Assembly: GCF_901000735.1 (NCBI RefSeq)
Contig: NC_081548.1
Span: 10,232,711 to 10,296,710 of the forward strand
Source of the DNA: Corylus avellana
Lineage: Eukaryota > Streptophyta > Magnoliopsida > Fagales > Betulaceae
Reading direction: 5' to 3'
DNA: 64,000 nucleotides
Shown: positions 1 through 11,705 of the stretch, in pieces
Numbering within the stretch: position 1 is the stretch's first letter
Layout: each line of letters begins with the position of its first letter
Notes under the pieces: model-generated
Told to the model about the DNA's origin: nothing
The model's input: the letters and a program-made list of their open reading frames with translations, nothing else
The model's database searches: none
Position numbers and translations under genes: made by a program

Positions 1-181
1 TACAGAAACAGTTGTCTCTTTCCATTTCTTTTTCTTCTTTATTTTTAGTGATTTAATTAATGCTTGATGCCCTTCCCTTAGATTTGTTTACACAACCCTT
101 ATTAAAACCTGAGAATGTTAATCCAAGCCCACATAAAAAAATTAAAATTAAAAAAAAAAATTAAAAAGCAAAAAAAAAAAA

Positions 182-214
<33 letters not shown>

Positions 215-720
215 GGAAATAAAAGTCTTGGGGATTTTATTATTATTATTATTTTTTTTTTTTGGGTGGTGGTAGGGGGAAGTGTTGGGAGACGGTGTGT
301 GAGCATTTATAGCATTGAAAAATCTAAAATATTTAGGACGAAAAAAAATATTATTTTGAAAGAAATGTATAATTTATAAAAGTAATTTTTATGGGAATAT
401 GTATGTGAAAAGGTCGAATTTTAAACTAATTTCTCGCAACTATTTGATTTAACTTTGAGTGAGAGAATATCAAATTTAGCACTTCAAAAAAAACAAAAAA
501 AAAAAAAACCAAAATGAAAAATAAAATAAAAAATCAGCTAGTCGCAGTCGGTTTGGTTCTTGTTCTCCTAGTTGGCTTGGAATGGGATCCTCTCAATTTC
601 CTTTCAAATGGAGGGAATCCCATTAGTACAATTTAAGAGGGCAAAATGATCTTTTCAATTGAAAAGACCATTTTATCCTCTTAGTTTTGTCTCATCAGTT
701 CCTCTCCATTTCTACCACCA
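1..720. other. AT-rich intergenic DNA, no gene seen
   Basis: No coding frame, RNA gene or element boundary is recognisable. The stretch contains an AAT microsatellite at about 183-213 and several A or T homopolymer runs. Confidence 0.6.
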
Positions 721-973
721 AAGGTGGTGGTTCAATTGTCTAAAGAAATTCTCAAGTGGTCGGGACATATACTAGGGCGTGGGTTCGAATCTCCACAATA
801 AAGAATTTTCACATATGTTTGATTAGTATTAGTCGCCTTGGATTTTCATTAATGTCCTAATGGGGTTGGGCCTGTGGTTCTCATCGTCTAAGCCCCTCAT
901 ATACAGCTCCTAACGGGTAGATGTTACTATAGTCACGTCGAAGTAAGATATCTACAATTGATCTCCTCCGTTA

Positions 974-1005
<32 letters not shown>
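721..1005 (+). mobile_element. tRNA-derived SINE with poly(A) tail
   Basis: A possible RNA polymerase III A box (around 728-745, like a degenerate tRNA D-arm) is followed by a strong B box, GGGTTCGAATCTCC, at about 780-793. The unit ends in a long A run (983-1005). This arrangement is the hallmark of plant tRNA-derived SINEs. The left edge is approximate and I could not find a convincing target duplication. It is non-coding and would depend on a LINE for movement. Confidence 0.5.
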
Positions 1006-2205
1006 GTAAAAGGAGAAGAAGAAATAGAGAGATCGTTTTTCCTTGGCTCTGCGGTAAAACGATGCGAGTAAAAAATAGTTTTGGGGAATAAGGTAGGGAA
1101 ATGGCGTGGCGAAGGGCACTTGGTATCTTTGACAGGTTAACAGGTATAAGTCATTTTCTCTCCTGCAATAAATTTGTTGTTGTTTCAAAAATTATTTTTT
1201 GTTTATGAATACTTTTTACTCTGGCCCGAACACTAAAAGATGAAAAAATAAATTATTTTCTAGAAAATGTGTTACGTGAATACCTAATAGATCTTTTAAC
1301 ACGCCTTTTAATGGAAAAATAACTTGGATCAGCCTTTTTCTCTTACTTATTTTGATAGGTTTTAGGTTCTGAGCAAATCAGAACTTATACCTTTTAGATT
1401 TTGAAAATCATTTTTCAAACCCAAAATTTGAAAATAATTATTTGCTTCCTTTTATTTATAACTTTCACCCCTTTAAATAGGGTGACATCCGGACATGGAG
1501 TTGAGTTCTAACTCCTACAATGACTAGATCGCAAGGATTTGAGCACAACTGCTCAAGGAAGAAGACGAGTGGCTTAAAAAAAAAAAAAAAAAAAAACTTG
1601 ACATGCTGACACCGTGATACTAAGTTTGATGCTCTATGAGATTATTTATTTTTATTTATTTATTTATATATTTATTTATTTATTTGACGTTCTGTATTAC
1701 AGTATTAGAGATAACATCACTTAAAAGACAAATATTTAAGCATTAAAAAAGAAAAGGAAAAAATAAGCATTTTTTTCTAATTAAAAAAAAAAATGAACCA
1801 TTATTACGGCTAAGGGTCAACAAAATCAGGTTTTGAGCTTTTTAATTTTTCAGTCTTTTTGGCTTGTAATGTGAGAACCATTTACGTGTTAACCTCTATA
1901 TATATATATATATTAATTTGTTAATTCCTTTGAAAATTGAACGGGGATCAATTTGTTGAATTCCTTTCTAGTCAGTTAAATTTTTATTCTTCAAAGCAAT
2001 CAACAATTGAACAAAAAGTCCGCTTTTTTTTTTTTTTTTTTCAATAATCTCTCTTTCTTGAAAATTTTCAAGTATGTAAACAAATTTTTTACATTAATTT
2101 ATTATTAAATGATAAAAATGTTTCTTCATTTTATACTTAGATTGCTCTTTTAAATTAGTTGTTTATATATATATATATATATGTATATGTGTGTGTGTGT
2201 GTGTG
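1006..2205. other. AT-rich intergenic DNA with microsatellites
   Basis: No gene is recognisable. The stretch holds A runs (about 1576-1597), TTTA-type repeats around 1645-1685, a TA microsatellite near 1893-1912, and a TA then GT microsatellite (2163-2205) that abuts the LTR starting at 2206. Confidence 0.6.
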
Positions 2206-3804
2206 TGTATTAAGTACTAAAATAATCATATTTTTAGCCCTTAACTTACATGTGTTAGTCTTTTAGTTTTGGTTAATTTATGTCTTTTTAGTTCTTTTAT
2301 GTGTTTTCCATGTTTTTGTAGGTCCTTGGAAGAAAATGAAGCAATTTCGGAAGTCTTGAGCATAAAAGAATTATTTTGAGAATTTTGGAGGCTTTGGTAA
2401 TGCGATCGGGCGCACTACAGGCGAAGACCAGGAGCGCAAGGCAAATGCGATCGAGCGCCCAGCACAACAGGATCTATCACAGTCCTGCGATCGATCGCAC
2501 ACGGGCTGCGATCGAGCGCACCAGTGCGTTGGAGAATTCTAGGAGCTGCAGCCAGACTCCCATTTCTTCCATATTAGGGTTTTTCAAGTCCACTTATAAT
2601 AGGACTAAAACCCAATGAATTTTTTAGGTTTACTAATGTAACAAGGACTTCTAAAGTCCTATAAATAGACCTCTAAACCTTGAGAATAATCATATTGGAA
2701 AAGACACAACTTTGGGGAAAGGAATTGGAGGCTACTTTTCCCTTTTTTCTTTCCCTTTTCTTTTTAGTTTTATTTTTATTATGTGTAACTAACTCTTAAG
2801 GAGTGCTAGATTGAAACTCTAATTATATTTATTTAATATTTCAATATTAGCGCTTTTGTAATAATCATATTGTGTTGCTTAACTTGATTAATTTCTGTTT
2901 TCTTGAATTCCTTATATGTATGTGACTGGCCATTATTTGCATGTGGCATGGATTAGTTAATTAAATCAATTTGGATGACCGAGTCCTAGGTTTAATAAAA
3001 GTAACAAAAGAAATCCACACCGGATTCTTAGGTTAATCAATATGGGGAACTGGGAGTAGACACCATACCCTATGCCTCATGTGTTTGTCAATTTCCATAG
3101 ATTTATGTTTTCTTAAAGAACAACTTAGTAGACACCATGTTAAATCCTTTAAGAAAGAAAAGAATTAGAGTAAACACATCTGCCTAATTCGTTGCATAGG
3201 AAAATCAATAGCTTAAGGAGTAAACACTCATACCCTCAGGTTGACAAACATTAAGTATTCACAATATGATTGGATCATTGGCATATTGTTACATTATCTA
3301 AGTATGATTAGTGGTGGATATTAAAGCGTTACCTTTAGCTTTTCATTTATCTTTATATCTTTTTATTTCTTTTTCACAATATTAATTTAGTGACAAATTA
3401 ATATTTTTATCAATTTTAAAACAAAATCAACAATCCTCGTGGGATGGATCTCGTACTTGTTGCACTATACTATCGTTTAATCTTGTGCACTTGCATGTAA
3501 AACGTACTAAATATTATCTATTAATTTCGGTAGTATTTGGCACAACAAGTTTATCTAAGTATGATTAGTAGTGGATATCAAAGCCTTACCTTAAGCTTTT
3601 CATTTATCTTTATATCTTTTTATTTCCTTTTAACAATATTAATTTAGTGACAAATTAATATTTTTATCAATTTTAAAACAAAATCAACAATCCTCGTGGG
3701 ATGGATCTTGTACTTGTTGCACTATACTATCGTTTGATCTTGTGCACTTGCGAGTAAAACGTACTAAATATTATCTATTAATTTAGGTAGTATTTGGCAC
3801 AACA
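2206..3804 (+). repeat. 5' LTR of the Athila/Tat-like element
   Basis: The LTR starts TGTATTAAGTAC, equivalent to TGTTAAGTGC in the sister copies at 6961 and 63639, and ends CACAACA just before the primer site, giving TGTT...AACA termini. It contains four copies of a 14-mer related to TGCGATCGAGCGCA (2401, 2446, 2486, 2507). Its last 257 bp are duplicated in tandem. Confidence 0.7.
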
Positions 3805-3807
3805 AGT
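3294..3807 (+). repeat. 257 bp tandem duplication at the LTR end
   Basis: Two head-to-tail units (3294-3550 and 3551-3807), both running from TTATCTAAGTATGATTAG to CACAACAAGT, differ at only a handful of positions by eye. The unit spans the LTR 3' end plus about three bases of leader, so the first unit carries an internal copy of the LTR terminus. Confidence 0.85.
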
Positions 3808-3810
3808 TTT

Positions 3811-3828
3811 TTGTTCCATTGCCGGAAA
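3811..3828 (+). other. Degenerate primer binding site (tRNA-Asp type)
   Basis: TTGTTCCATTGCCGGAAA resembles the Athila/Tat primer site that pairs with the 3' end of tRNA-Asp. The better-preserved version in this window is at 61236-61254. Several mismatches suggest the element is old or primes inefficiently. Confidence 0.55.
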
Positions 3829-4125
3829 TTTTTTGATTTTGTTTGGAATTTTTTTTTCCTTTAATTTATTTATTTATTTAAATTTTTCTAGTTTTTTCCG
3901 CAGTTCCTATTCTACCTCTGGAGGTGCGATCGAGCGCACCTCAAGATGCGATCGATCGCACATCTAGAGAGCAGCACAATTACTGCACTAATTATAAATC
4001 TGATGTTTTTTTTTTCTTTCTTTTGTTTCATACAGGGTCATTCAAGTCTGCATATTAGTAAGTTTTTATTTTTAATTTTGTTTTTATTTCCCTATTAATT
4101 TTAACTTCTTTTTGTTATTTTATTT

Positions 4126-5133
4126 TTGTTTTCACACATATGGGGAGGCATTCCGACACCCCGTAGTTGCCACGACCCTTATCACCATGTTAGAGAATGT
4201 CCTACAATGAGGCAAACTTCTAACCAATCTTACGGGTACATTAACACATCATTCTCTAGACCGGGGAATGACCGCTATTTTGATTCCTGTTACCCATCAT
4301 GGAGCCAACAATCAAATCTCTCATGGCAAGCTCAAGCTCCCAAAATTCATGCTCTACAAGCTCATGGACTGCAACATCACTCATATTAGCAATTCTATGA
4401 TCATGCATACTCCTCTCAATCAGCTCCACAGCAGCAATATCAAGCTGAATCACCTCCCCTTGAGTTTTCTGAAGATACATTAGCTCTGATCAGTTCAGCA
4501 ATTGAGGAGATAAAGAACTCTCATTTGAAATCAGTTAAAAGGACGGAGGCCCATTGTACACAAAGAACAAATTTTCTCAAAAAGGAAGAGCGCCAAAGTC
4601 AGCCAGTTACCACTCCTCTTGGACACTATATGGAGGAAGAGAGTATCTGCTATCATGAAGAAAAGCCATCTCCACAATCCTATTGTCAATCCTATTCTTG
4701 TCTTAGTCCCGGTTTGAGGCAATCCATTTTCAAGATAGTAGCTCATGAAGAAGAACCATCAACCATATATGATCATTCATATCAACAATACTAAGAAGAA
4801 CCACCTCCTCCAAAAAGGTCTGCTTTAGAAGAAGTGAGTCCTGCCTTAGAAGAAGCACATGCCAGCTTAGAAGAAATAATATCAGCTTATCTTAGCCAAA
4901 TGGAGGAAAGAAATCGATCACTTGAAATGATGGAGAACTCTCGCATGCAATCATTTGAAAGGATCGAGGCTCACCTCAAACAAATATTAGACATACTTAA
5001 AGAAGAAGAAGAAGGGCGCCAAAGTCAGTTGGTGGCCAATCCTAATGAGCACTACATGGAGGAAGAGTGCAGCTATTATCATGAGCAAGCTGTCACATTG
5101 AGGAGTGAAGAGATGGCTAAAAATCAAGTGTAA
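4126..5133 (+). pseudogene. Decayed gag-like coding region of Athila/Tat type
   Basis: One frame is nearly open through this stretch but is broken by stops, including those at 4387-4389 and 4792-4794. The C-terminal part has features of Athila gag: a helical segment rich in Glu/Met/Arg (about 4834-5000), then residues like SQLVANPNEHYMEEE and an AVTLRSEE motif close to the conserved TLRSG(K) of Athila gag, which is intact in the other element at 63247-63261. The N-terminal capsid portion is missing, so this is a gag tail, not a full gag. Translation would give only short peptides. Confidence 0.55.
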
Positions 5134-6136
5134 GAGGGAAAGAAGGAGCAAAACGAAGTTCCACAGGAGCCACATCAGGAAAGAGAAGAAAGCACTAAGA
5201 TTTTTTCACCATTAGCTCTTATTCCTGAAACACCAAGAGGCCAAGAGAGAAGTCTGTTAGACCTACCACATGAGCAAATTGAGGACATCAAGATAGAAAA
5301 GCTCCCTGAGTTTTCTTCTTACTTTATTCCAGTTCATGATTCCCCACAGGATGAGAAACTGTTTAAGAAAACTCAAAGTGGTCTTCCCCGATCTATAAAC
5401 ACTCAGAAGCATTTTGCAACAGAAAAGATTCATTCCCTTTGATGCAAGAGAAGGAAAGATTGGTGCTTCAAGTTTAAAGTACCACAGTTTAGCTGAAGAC
5501 ATTAAACTTAGCGCTCATGGGAGGCACCCCACAATATAACCTTTTTATTTTGTTTATTTGTTTTATTTTTATTTTATTTTATTTTGGTTTGGTTTTCCTT
5601 TGTTACTTTAGTGTTTTATACGGACAAGTGTGCTTCAATTCAAGTTTGGGGGTGTGCTATGAGCCATACTATTCCAAACAGTTCATCCATCTCCTGGGTA
5701 AATTCTTTCCATGTTATAGACATATTGGGGACAATGTATAATTTAAGTTTGGGGGTATAGGAGACACTTTACATACACTTTGTCCTAGTTCTATTTTATT
5801 TTTATTTTTATTGTTTATGAAAAAAAAATTCCCAGTTTTATTTTATTTTTGTTGTTTGTGAAAAGAAAAAAATAAATAAATTGCATGTTCATGTTTACCT
5901 TAAAAACTTGGTTAATCTAAAAGAATTGTGGTTTGATTTTATTAGTGAGCTTAAAATTTTGAACGCATGATTTGATAATTAATTTTTTTCAGTTTGGTTA
6001 CTTGCTTAGGACAGTTGATGTTTGACCTGATCTTACACAAGCATATTAGCACATAATTTGTAGGGTATGACATGAAATCTGATGTGTGTGTTTCTATGTT
6101 TTGGGTGAAACTGGATGATTTATTAGATGGATACTT

Positions 6137-6175
<39 letters not shown>

Positions 6176-6947
6176 ATAAAAAAAAATGATCATTGATAAG
6201 CTTTTCACTAAGTAACAAAACCTCTTTCCTCAAAGCATTGAGTGTTAACGTCAAAAAGTGAAAAATTTTGATTTCATTGATGTCATGGTTAGTTTGGTTT
6301 TGTAGCCTTTTTGATTCGAGTTAGTAGGTCCTTAGAGGTGTTTTACCCCTAATGCCATAAAACCATTTGGTTTGGGAGTCATTGACATAACACTTGTTAC
6401 ATGGGTCAATTAGAAAGCTTAAGGGAACCAAATAAGGCACAACCTGACTAAAAAAAAAAAAAAAAAAAAAGAAAAAGAAATATGCCATTGTTGTTCATTC
6501 TAATAGGGATTTTAGTGAACTTTAAGATATTGAGACATTGCACATTGGAAATACTTGGAAGCCTCCTAATTTCGTGCTAGTTCACTTTACACTGTTTTCA
6601 AACTTGTGATGTTTTAGCATGTCCTTTGTAAGTAATTGAACTTTGAGATTCTAATTCATTGTAAAGATGGAGTTCATCTTTTTAATCTTACTAATGAATG
6701 AAAATCATGATCTTGAAATGATACTTTAATTTTTGGAATAACATGAATTGTGCATGATGTTTGTGGGTAACATTCCTGGAAAACCCTCACGAGACTCCAC
6801 TCGTCCTCTAGGAAATTCCTAAGGGTTTAAAAGACTTGTTGCATATGCTAAATGCAATCGTACATCCCACGAAAGATGGATTTATCTTTTTGTTTTCAGT
6901 TTTCCATTTAGTTTTTAGTTTGGTATTGCTAAGGGACTAGCAATATG
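5134..6947 (+). other. Non-coding 3' interior of the Athila/Tat-like element
   Basis: Traces of an acidic coding frame continue to about 5520 and end at a GGGAGGCA motif (5519-5526) typical of the region after pol in Athila/Tat elements. Beyond it the sequence is AT-rich with two internal AAGTTTGGGGGT motifs (about 5642 and 5741) and a TA microsatellite (6139-6172). No intact gene is visible. Confidence 0.5.
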
Positions 6948-6960
6948 TAAGTTTGAGGTG
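6948..6960 (+). other. Polypurine tract before the 3' LTR
   Basis: GTAAGTTTGAGGTG abuts the LTR start TGTTAAGTGC at 6961. The position is that expected for plus-strand priming. The tract resembles the internal AAGTTTGGGGGT motifs further upstream. Confidence 0.5.
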
Positions 6961-6997
6961 TGTTAAGTGCTAAAATATTCATATTTTTAACCCTTAA

Positions 6998-7097
6998 NNN
7001 NNNNNNNNNNNNNNNNNNNNNNNNNNNNNNNNNNNNNNNNNNNNNNNNNNNNNNNNNNNNNNNNNNNNNNNNNNNNNNNNNNNNNNNNNNNNNNNNN
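6998..7097. other. Assembly gap of 100 N
   Basis: Exactly 100 N, a placeholder for a gap of unknown size. It hides the rest of the Athila/Tat-like 3' LTR and the start of the chromovirus-type LTR. Confidence 0.98.
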
Positions 7098-8183
7098 GAA
7101 GTTATGTTGCATGCATGAAGGATTTCTAAATGAATTATCTAAAAAGTTTCTATTTCTTTAAACGCTTTCTAAGTACAACAAGTTTATATTTGAAAAGGTT
7201 TCCATTTTGAGAAAAGAAAGTTGAGAAATGATGATGATTATAAGAAAGAAAAAAGATGATAAACCCTCCTACATGTTGCCCTAAGATGCATCAAAAGAAG
7301 TACAAAGAAAAGTACAAAAGATGAGATAAATGTTTATGAAATGAGGGCACATGTATGGAGGAGAGTATTTTTGGCCCCAAGATAAGTAAAGATGAGAGTT
7401 CGGTACTGATACTCGGATGGAGGCGAAACCACTGAAGGAGGCTATGCCAGAAGGTGGTATTCCATCAACGAGACCGTTGAGTGCACCAAGAAAGAGTTAA
7501 TTGACGGTCGGGCATGGCTGTGGCCACAGTTCAGTGCCATGGTCACAAGGACCCGCAACCCTCGTGCACAGGGGTAATAGTGTACATGGGCCCTATTATG
7601 AGAAAATGATACTATATTTTCAACGATGATATGCTATGATGATTTACAAAGATGATTTATAATGATGCATTATGATGATGATTTATAAAGATGATTTACA
7701 ACGATGATCTATTACTAGATGTAATAGTATGTATATGTTACGGGAGATGCAACCGTACATACAGATATTATTATGGCTAAAATTATATTTATTTGCGAAA
7801 ATGATTTTCAAAACTGAGAACAAGGAGTAAAACTATTTATGGTTGTGGATTTTTACTTGCTGGGCCCCCTTTGGACTCATTCAGTTTTATTTCTTGTTTT
7901 CAGGTAGAAAGGATGCTGGAATAGGAGGCCGGAATGGGGACGGGAATAATTATTAATTTTCAAAGTCTTTTCATATAAGTTATTGTAATAATATGATATT
8001 CTGCAACTAAAGTTTAATGTTTTCTAATTTCGCTTGTAATAAAATCTCTTGAATAATGTTTTATACATTTATCGTATCCTTTAAAATCAAGTACTCTGAT
8101 AGACCTTATAGATCTTTGCAAGAACTTTTGTTGAAAAAGAAGAAAAGTGGCAAACTCAGTCTTAACGGACTGGAGATGTTACA
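7098..8183 (+). repeat. Chromovirus-type (Tekay/Del-like) LTR, 5' part in gap
   Basis: The sequence matches the LTRs at 11706-13729 (inverted), 17683-18269 (inverted) and 56647-57885 (same strand). It ends in TGTTACA and is followed four bases later by the primer site TGGTATCAGAGC (8188-8199). The left end is lost in the gap. Adding the start seen at 56647 gives a full LTR of roughly 1.7 kb. Confidence 0.8.
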
Positions 8184-8187
8184 ATTT

Positions 8188-8199
8188 TGGTATCAGAGC
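8188..8199 (+). other. Primer binding site, initiator tRNA-Met type
   Basis: TGGTATCAGAGC is the standard plant LTR-retrotransposon primer site complementary to the 3' end of initiator tRNA-Met. It fixes the LTR end at 8183 and the element orientation as plus. Confidence 0.85.
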
Positions 8200-9551
8200 A
8201 AAGGTTATAAGGTTCTGGCAGACTTTTCAAAAAATAAAAAAAAAAAAAAAAATTTGGGGGGTTAATGAGAAGCCACATTCCGGCCAAGTAGAGTGTGCAT
8301 TGTTGTGTGGTCTCTAATAAATGATGCATGAGCATTTTTCTAATGGTTAATTTTTGTTAAAAAAAAAAAAAAAAAAAAATCATCTTAGTGTGATTAATTT
8401 GGAGGATTTTATTATTGTGATCAAGTTAATGACGGAGATGAATTTTTATTTTATAGATAGGTTGTGATCTATAGTATCTGCCTATTTGGATTTGCGGCAG
8501 TTTTTTAGAGTATCAATTGATAAGGGTATATTTTAAGGTGTCTCGAGGATTTAGAAAAGATTATTGATCATGATTTAAAAATCGTATGATGATTTTATAG
8601 ATTTAGGTTGCGAGATGATTTGTGAAATTAACTTGGTGACAAAATGGTTTTATGGATTTAGGTTGTGAGACAAATTGTGTAAGTGATTTGGTAATGAATA
8701 GTCTTATGGATGTCGGTGGTGAAATGATTCTTGAACTGAATTAATGATATAATAGTTTATATGAGTTTTTGGTAATGGCTAAGGTTTGGTTGATGACAAT
8801 AATGATACTATGATTGATGTTGTAATATATGGATTGATGAATAAGGATTACGTAGTGGCATGAAGTGAATGCCTAGGTATTGCAGGGATAAATGCAAATG
8901 AGGTATACCCTAGAATCTATAAGATATTTTGATATATAAAGTTGTGGTTTAAGGATTTTGATATTTTCAAATGATTGTGATGACTTTAAGGTACAATTCA
9001 TGAAATCTTTGAGGTGATTCTTAGAATTTGAGGTGCTAGGTTTTCTGTAATTGAGGTAAATTATATTGAAGTGATGCTTAAAGTTTTGAGGATGAATTAG
9101 TGCTCCTAGGTTATGGATAATATTTAAATTTTGAGGCATTAGTGGATATGAAATTATGAGAAATTTTAGTTACATGCCAAAGCTTTTGATATAATTTCCT
9201 CTCACAAGGTAAAGATAATGGATTATTATCCTTGAAGTAATTTGAAGCATAAAGGTAAGAGTTGAAAGACAATATAATATAGTGACATGATCTAAATTTC
9301 TCTTATAAGATATATGTTCAATGATATTAAGGTATTTTAGAGGTTGATAACATATGATGGTGCATACTTAGATGTTTTATTGAGTGATTAACTTGTTAAA
9401 CATATTGTTTGTTTAAATGACGTTATTACAATGACAGAATGATTTCATAATGAATATTGAATGAGCACTGAATGATTATGAAAAGAAATGTTTGGAGAAC
9501 AAGCTCCTTATAATATTACATACCAGTGTCCATCAAAAAAAAAAAAAAAAA
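8200..9551 (+). mobile_element. 5' interior of the chromovirus-derived non-autonomous element
   Basis: This stretch is the inverted counterpart of 10323-11704 and 16310-17682. It contains no gag or pol frame of useful length. It ends in an A run (about 9536-9551) at the contig edge, the same homopolymer that follows the antisense ORF in the other copies. The contig looks closer to the 16310-18269 copy than to the 10323-12794 copy. Confidence 0.65.
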
Positions 9552-9651
9552 NNNNNNNNNNNNNNNNNNNNNNNNNNNNNNNNNNNNNNNNNNNNNNNNN
9601 NNNNNNNNNNNNNNNNNNNNNNNNNNNNNNNNNNNNNNNNNNNNNNNNNNN
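9552..9651. other. Assembly gap of 100 N
   Basis: Exactly 100 N directly after an A homopolymer. The contigs on either side carry the same element in opposite orientations, so the inverted arrangement across this gap may be a scaffolding product. Confidence 0.98.
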
Positions 9652-9653
9652 CA

Positions 9654-10178
9654 CACCCTAATGAACCTGCTGCATATCCTAACGTATGGCAGCCAACTTT
9701 TGTCTTTGACAATCGTCCTATCACTATTCACGATTCTGTCATGCTCCACGATTCTACTGCTGTAGCGGTGGCCAAAGGTTTCGTAATTCCACGGGATCAG
9801 ACATTGTTAGCTGATAGATCGGATATTGAGGCTATTAACGATTCACTGGCGTTCAGTATCCAAGATGCTGCTTTAGTTTCTGACTTGGCACGACGTTTGC
9901 ATGCCAGAGCTGATGAGCTGAAAGTCTTAAGAAAACAAGTTGGGGTCATACAGCGACTACTCAAATACTACAAACGAAGACACGTGAATTTGAAGCAGGA
10001 GAATACTCAGCTGAAAAAGATTGTGTTGTCTTATGCGGAAGACATGGGATCAAAGATGCTAGAAATGGAGAAAAATACCGAACGTCTCCAGCGACAGTAC
10101 GATAAACTCTGGGTCGATTTTCAGGGGTGTAGCAAGTCTTCCCGCACAGGCACTAGTCGGGTACCTCATTATAAATAA
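9654..10178 (+). CDS. Element-borne coiled-coil protein, copy A, 5' end lost in gap
   Basis: This is the downstream 172 codons plus stop of a protein also encoded at 15498-16160. The N-terminus is in the gap; any frame extended through the N run is not evidence. A conserved block (about 40 residues containing PITIHDSVMLHDS) is followed by a helical region with heptad-like leucines and many Lys/Glu, predicted coiled coil. By eye it is about 78% identical in amino acids to the other copy, with no stop or frameshift. It lies antisense to the retroelement, whose primer site at about 11690-11701 points leftward. I do not recognise a function. From memory, similar coiled-coil ORFs annotated only as uncharacterised occur in other eudicot genomes. 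The reading frame ends in VPHYK; an intron donor may precede this (GTACCT at about 10160). Confidence 0.55.
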   Translation, partial: HPNEPAAYPNVWQPTFVFDNRPITIHDSVMLHDSTAVAVAKGFVIPRDQTLLADRSDIEAINDSLAFSIQDAALVSDLARRLHARADELKVLRKQVGVIQRLLKYYKRRHVNLKQENTQLKKIVLSYAEDMGSKMLEMEKNTERLQRQYDKLWVDFQGCSKSSRTGTSRVPHYK

Positions 10179-11705
10179 ATATTCTCTTTGATAATTCAAT
10201 TATATAACTATATGGGATTCTGCTCACACTAGGTTTTCTCTATGCAGAAATAATCTTCCTGGAGCAGCTCTGAAGAATCATCCGCTCATCATTACCACAT
10301 GTCTCTTTATGCAACAAATTTCTTTTTTTTTTTTTTTTTTTTTTTATGGACACTGGTATGTAATATTATAAGGAGCTTGTTCTCCAAACATTTCTTTTCG
10401 TAATCATTCAGTACTCATTCAATATCCATTATAATCATCATGTCATTATAATAACTTCATTTAAATAAACAATCTGTTTAACAAGTTAATCACTCAATAA
10501 AACATCTAAGTATGCACCATCACATGTTATCAACCTCTAAAATACTTTAATATCATTGAACATATATCTTATAAGAGAAATTTAGATCATGTCACTATAT
10601 TATATTGTCTTTCAATTCTTACCTTTATGCTTCAATTTACCTCAAGAATAATAATTCATTATCCTTACTTAGTAAAAGAAAATTATATCAAAAGCTTTGG
10701 CATGTAACTAAAATTTCTCATAATTCCATATCCACTAATGCCTCAAAATTTAAATCTTATCCACAACCTAGGAGCATCAATTCATCCTCAAAACTTTAAG
10801 CATCACTTCAATATAATTTACCTCAATTACAGAAAACCTAGCACCTCAAATTCTAAGAATCACCTCAAAGATTTCATGAATTGTACCTTAAAGTCATCAC
10901 AATCATTTGAAAATATCAAAATCCTTAAACCACAACTTTATATATCAAAATATCTTATTGATTCTAGGGTATACCTCATTTGCATTTATCCCTGCAATAC
11001 TTAGGCATTCACTTCATGTTACTACGTAATCCTTATTCATCAATCCATATATTACAACATCAATCATAGTATCATTATTGTCATCAACCAAACCTTGGCC
11101 ATTACCAAAAACTCATATAAACTCTTGTATCATTAATTTAGTTCAAAATCATTTCACAACCGACATCCATAAGACCATTTGTTACTAAGTTACTTACACC
11201 ATTTGTCTCACAACCTAAATCAATAAAACCATTTTGTCACTATGTTAATTTCACAAATCATCTCACAACCTAAATCTATAAAATCATCATACGATTTTTA
11301 AATCATGATCAATAATCTTTTCTAAATCCTCGAGACACCTTAAAATATACCATTATCATTCGATACTCTAGAAAAACTGCCGCAAATCCAAATAGGCAGA
11401 TACTATAGATCACAACCTATCTATAAAAATTCATCTTCCTCATTAACTTGATCACAATAGTAAAATCCTCCAAATTAATCACACTAAGATAATTTTTTTT
11501 TTTTTTTTTTTTTTTTTAATAACCAAAAAAAATTATCCCTTAGAAAATGCCCATGCATCATTTATTAGAGACCACTCAAAAATACATACTCTATTTGGCC
11601 AGAATGTGGCTTCCCATTAACCCCAAATTTATTTTATTTTATTTATTTATTTATTTTTTTGAAAAGTCTGCCAGAACCTTATAACCTTTGCTCTGATACC
11701 AAAAT
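10179..11705 (-). mobile_element. Interior of chromovirus-derived element between antisense ORF and LTR
   Basis: After the ORF come a possible splice acceptor (TTTTCTCTATGCAG, ending about 10247), a T run (10323-10345) and AT-rich non-coding sequence up to the leftward primer site at 11690-11701. No gag or pol frame is present. The stretch matches 16161-17682 and the reverse complement of 8184-9551. Confidence 0.65.

Larger units (their letters stand above)
2206..6997 (+). mobile_element. Non-autonomous Athila/Tat-like Ty3/gypsy LTR retrotransposon, 3' end lost in gap
   Basis: The element runs from a 5' LTR (2206-3804) through a degenerate primer site matching the tRNA-Asp class (3811-3828), a decayed gag-like frame (4126-5133), a non-coding 3' region and a purine-rich tract (6948-6960) to the first 37 bases of a 3' LTR (6961-6997), where the assembly gap begins. 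The LTR start TGTTAAGTGC recurs at 6961 and at 63639. No protease, reverse transcriptase or integrase is present, so it needs another element's enzymes. PBS class and gag resemblance point to the Athila/Tat branch of Ty3/gypsy. Confidence 0.75.

Noticed and set aside
9492..9653. N-terminal extension of the coiled-coil ORF through the gap
   Set aside because: It consists of an A run and 100 N of unknown length; only the part from 9654 has sequence support.
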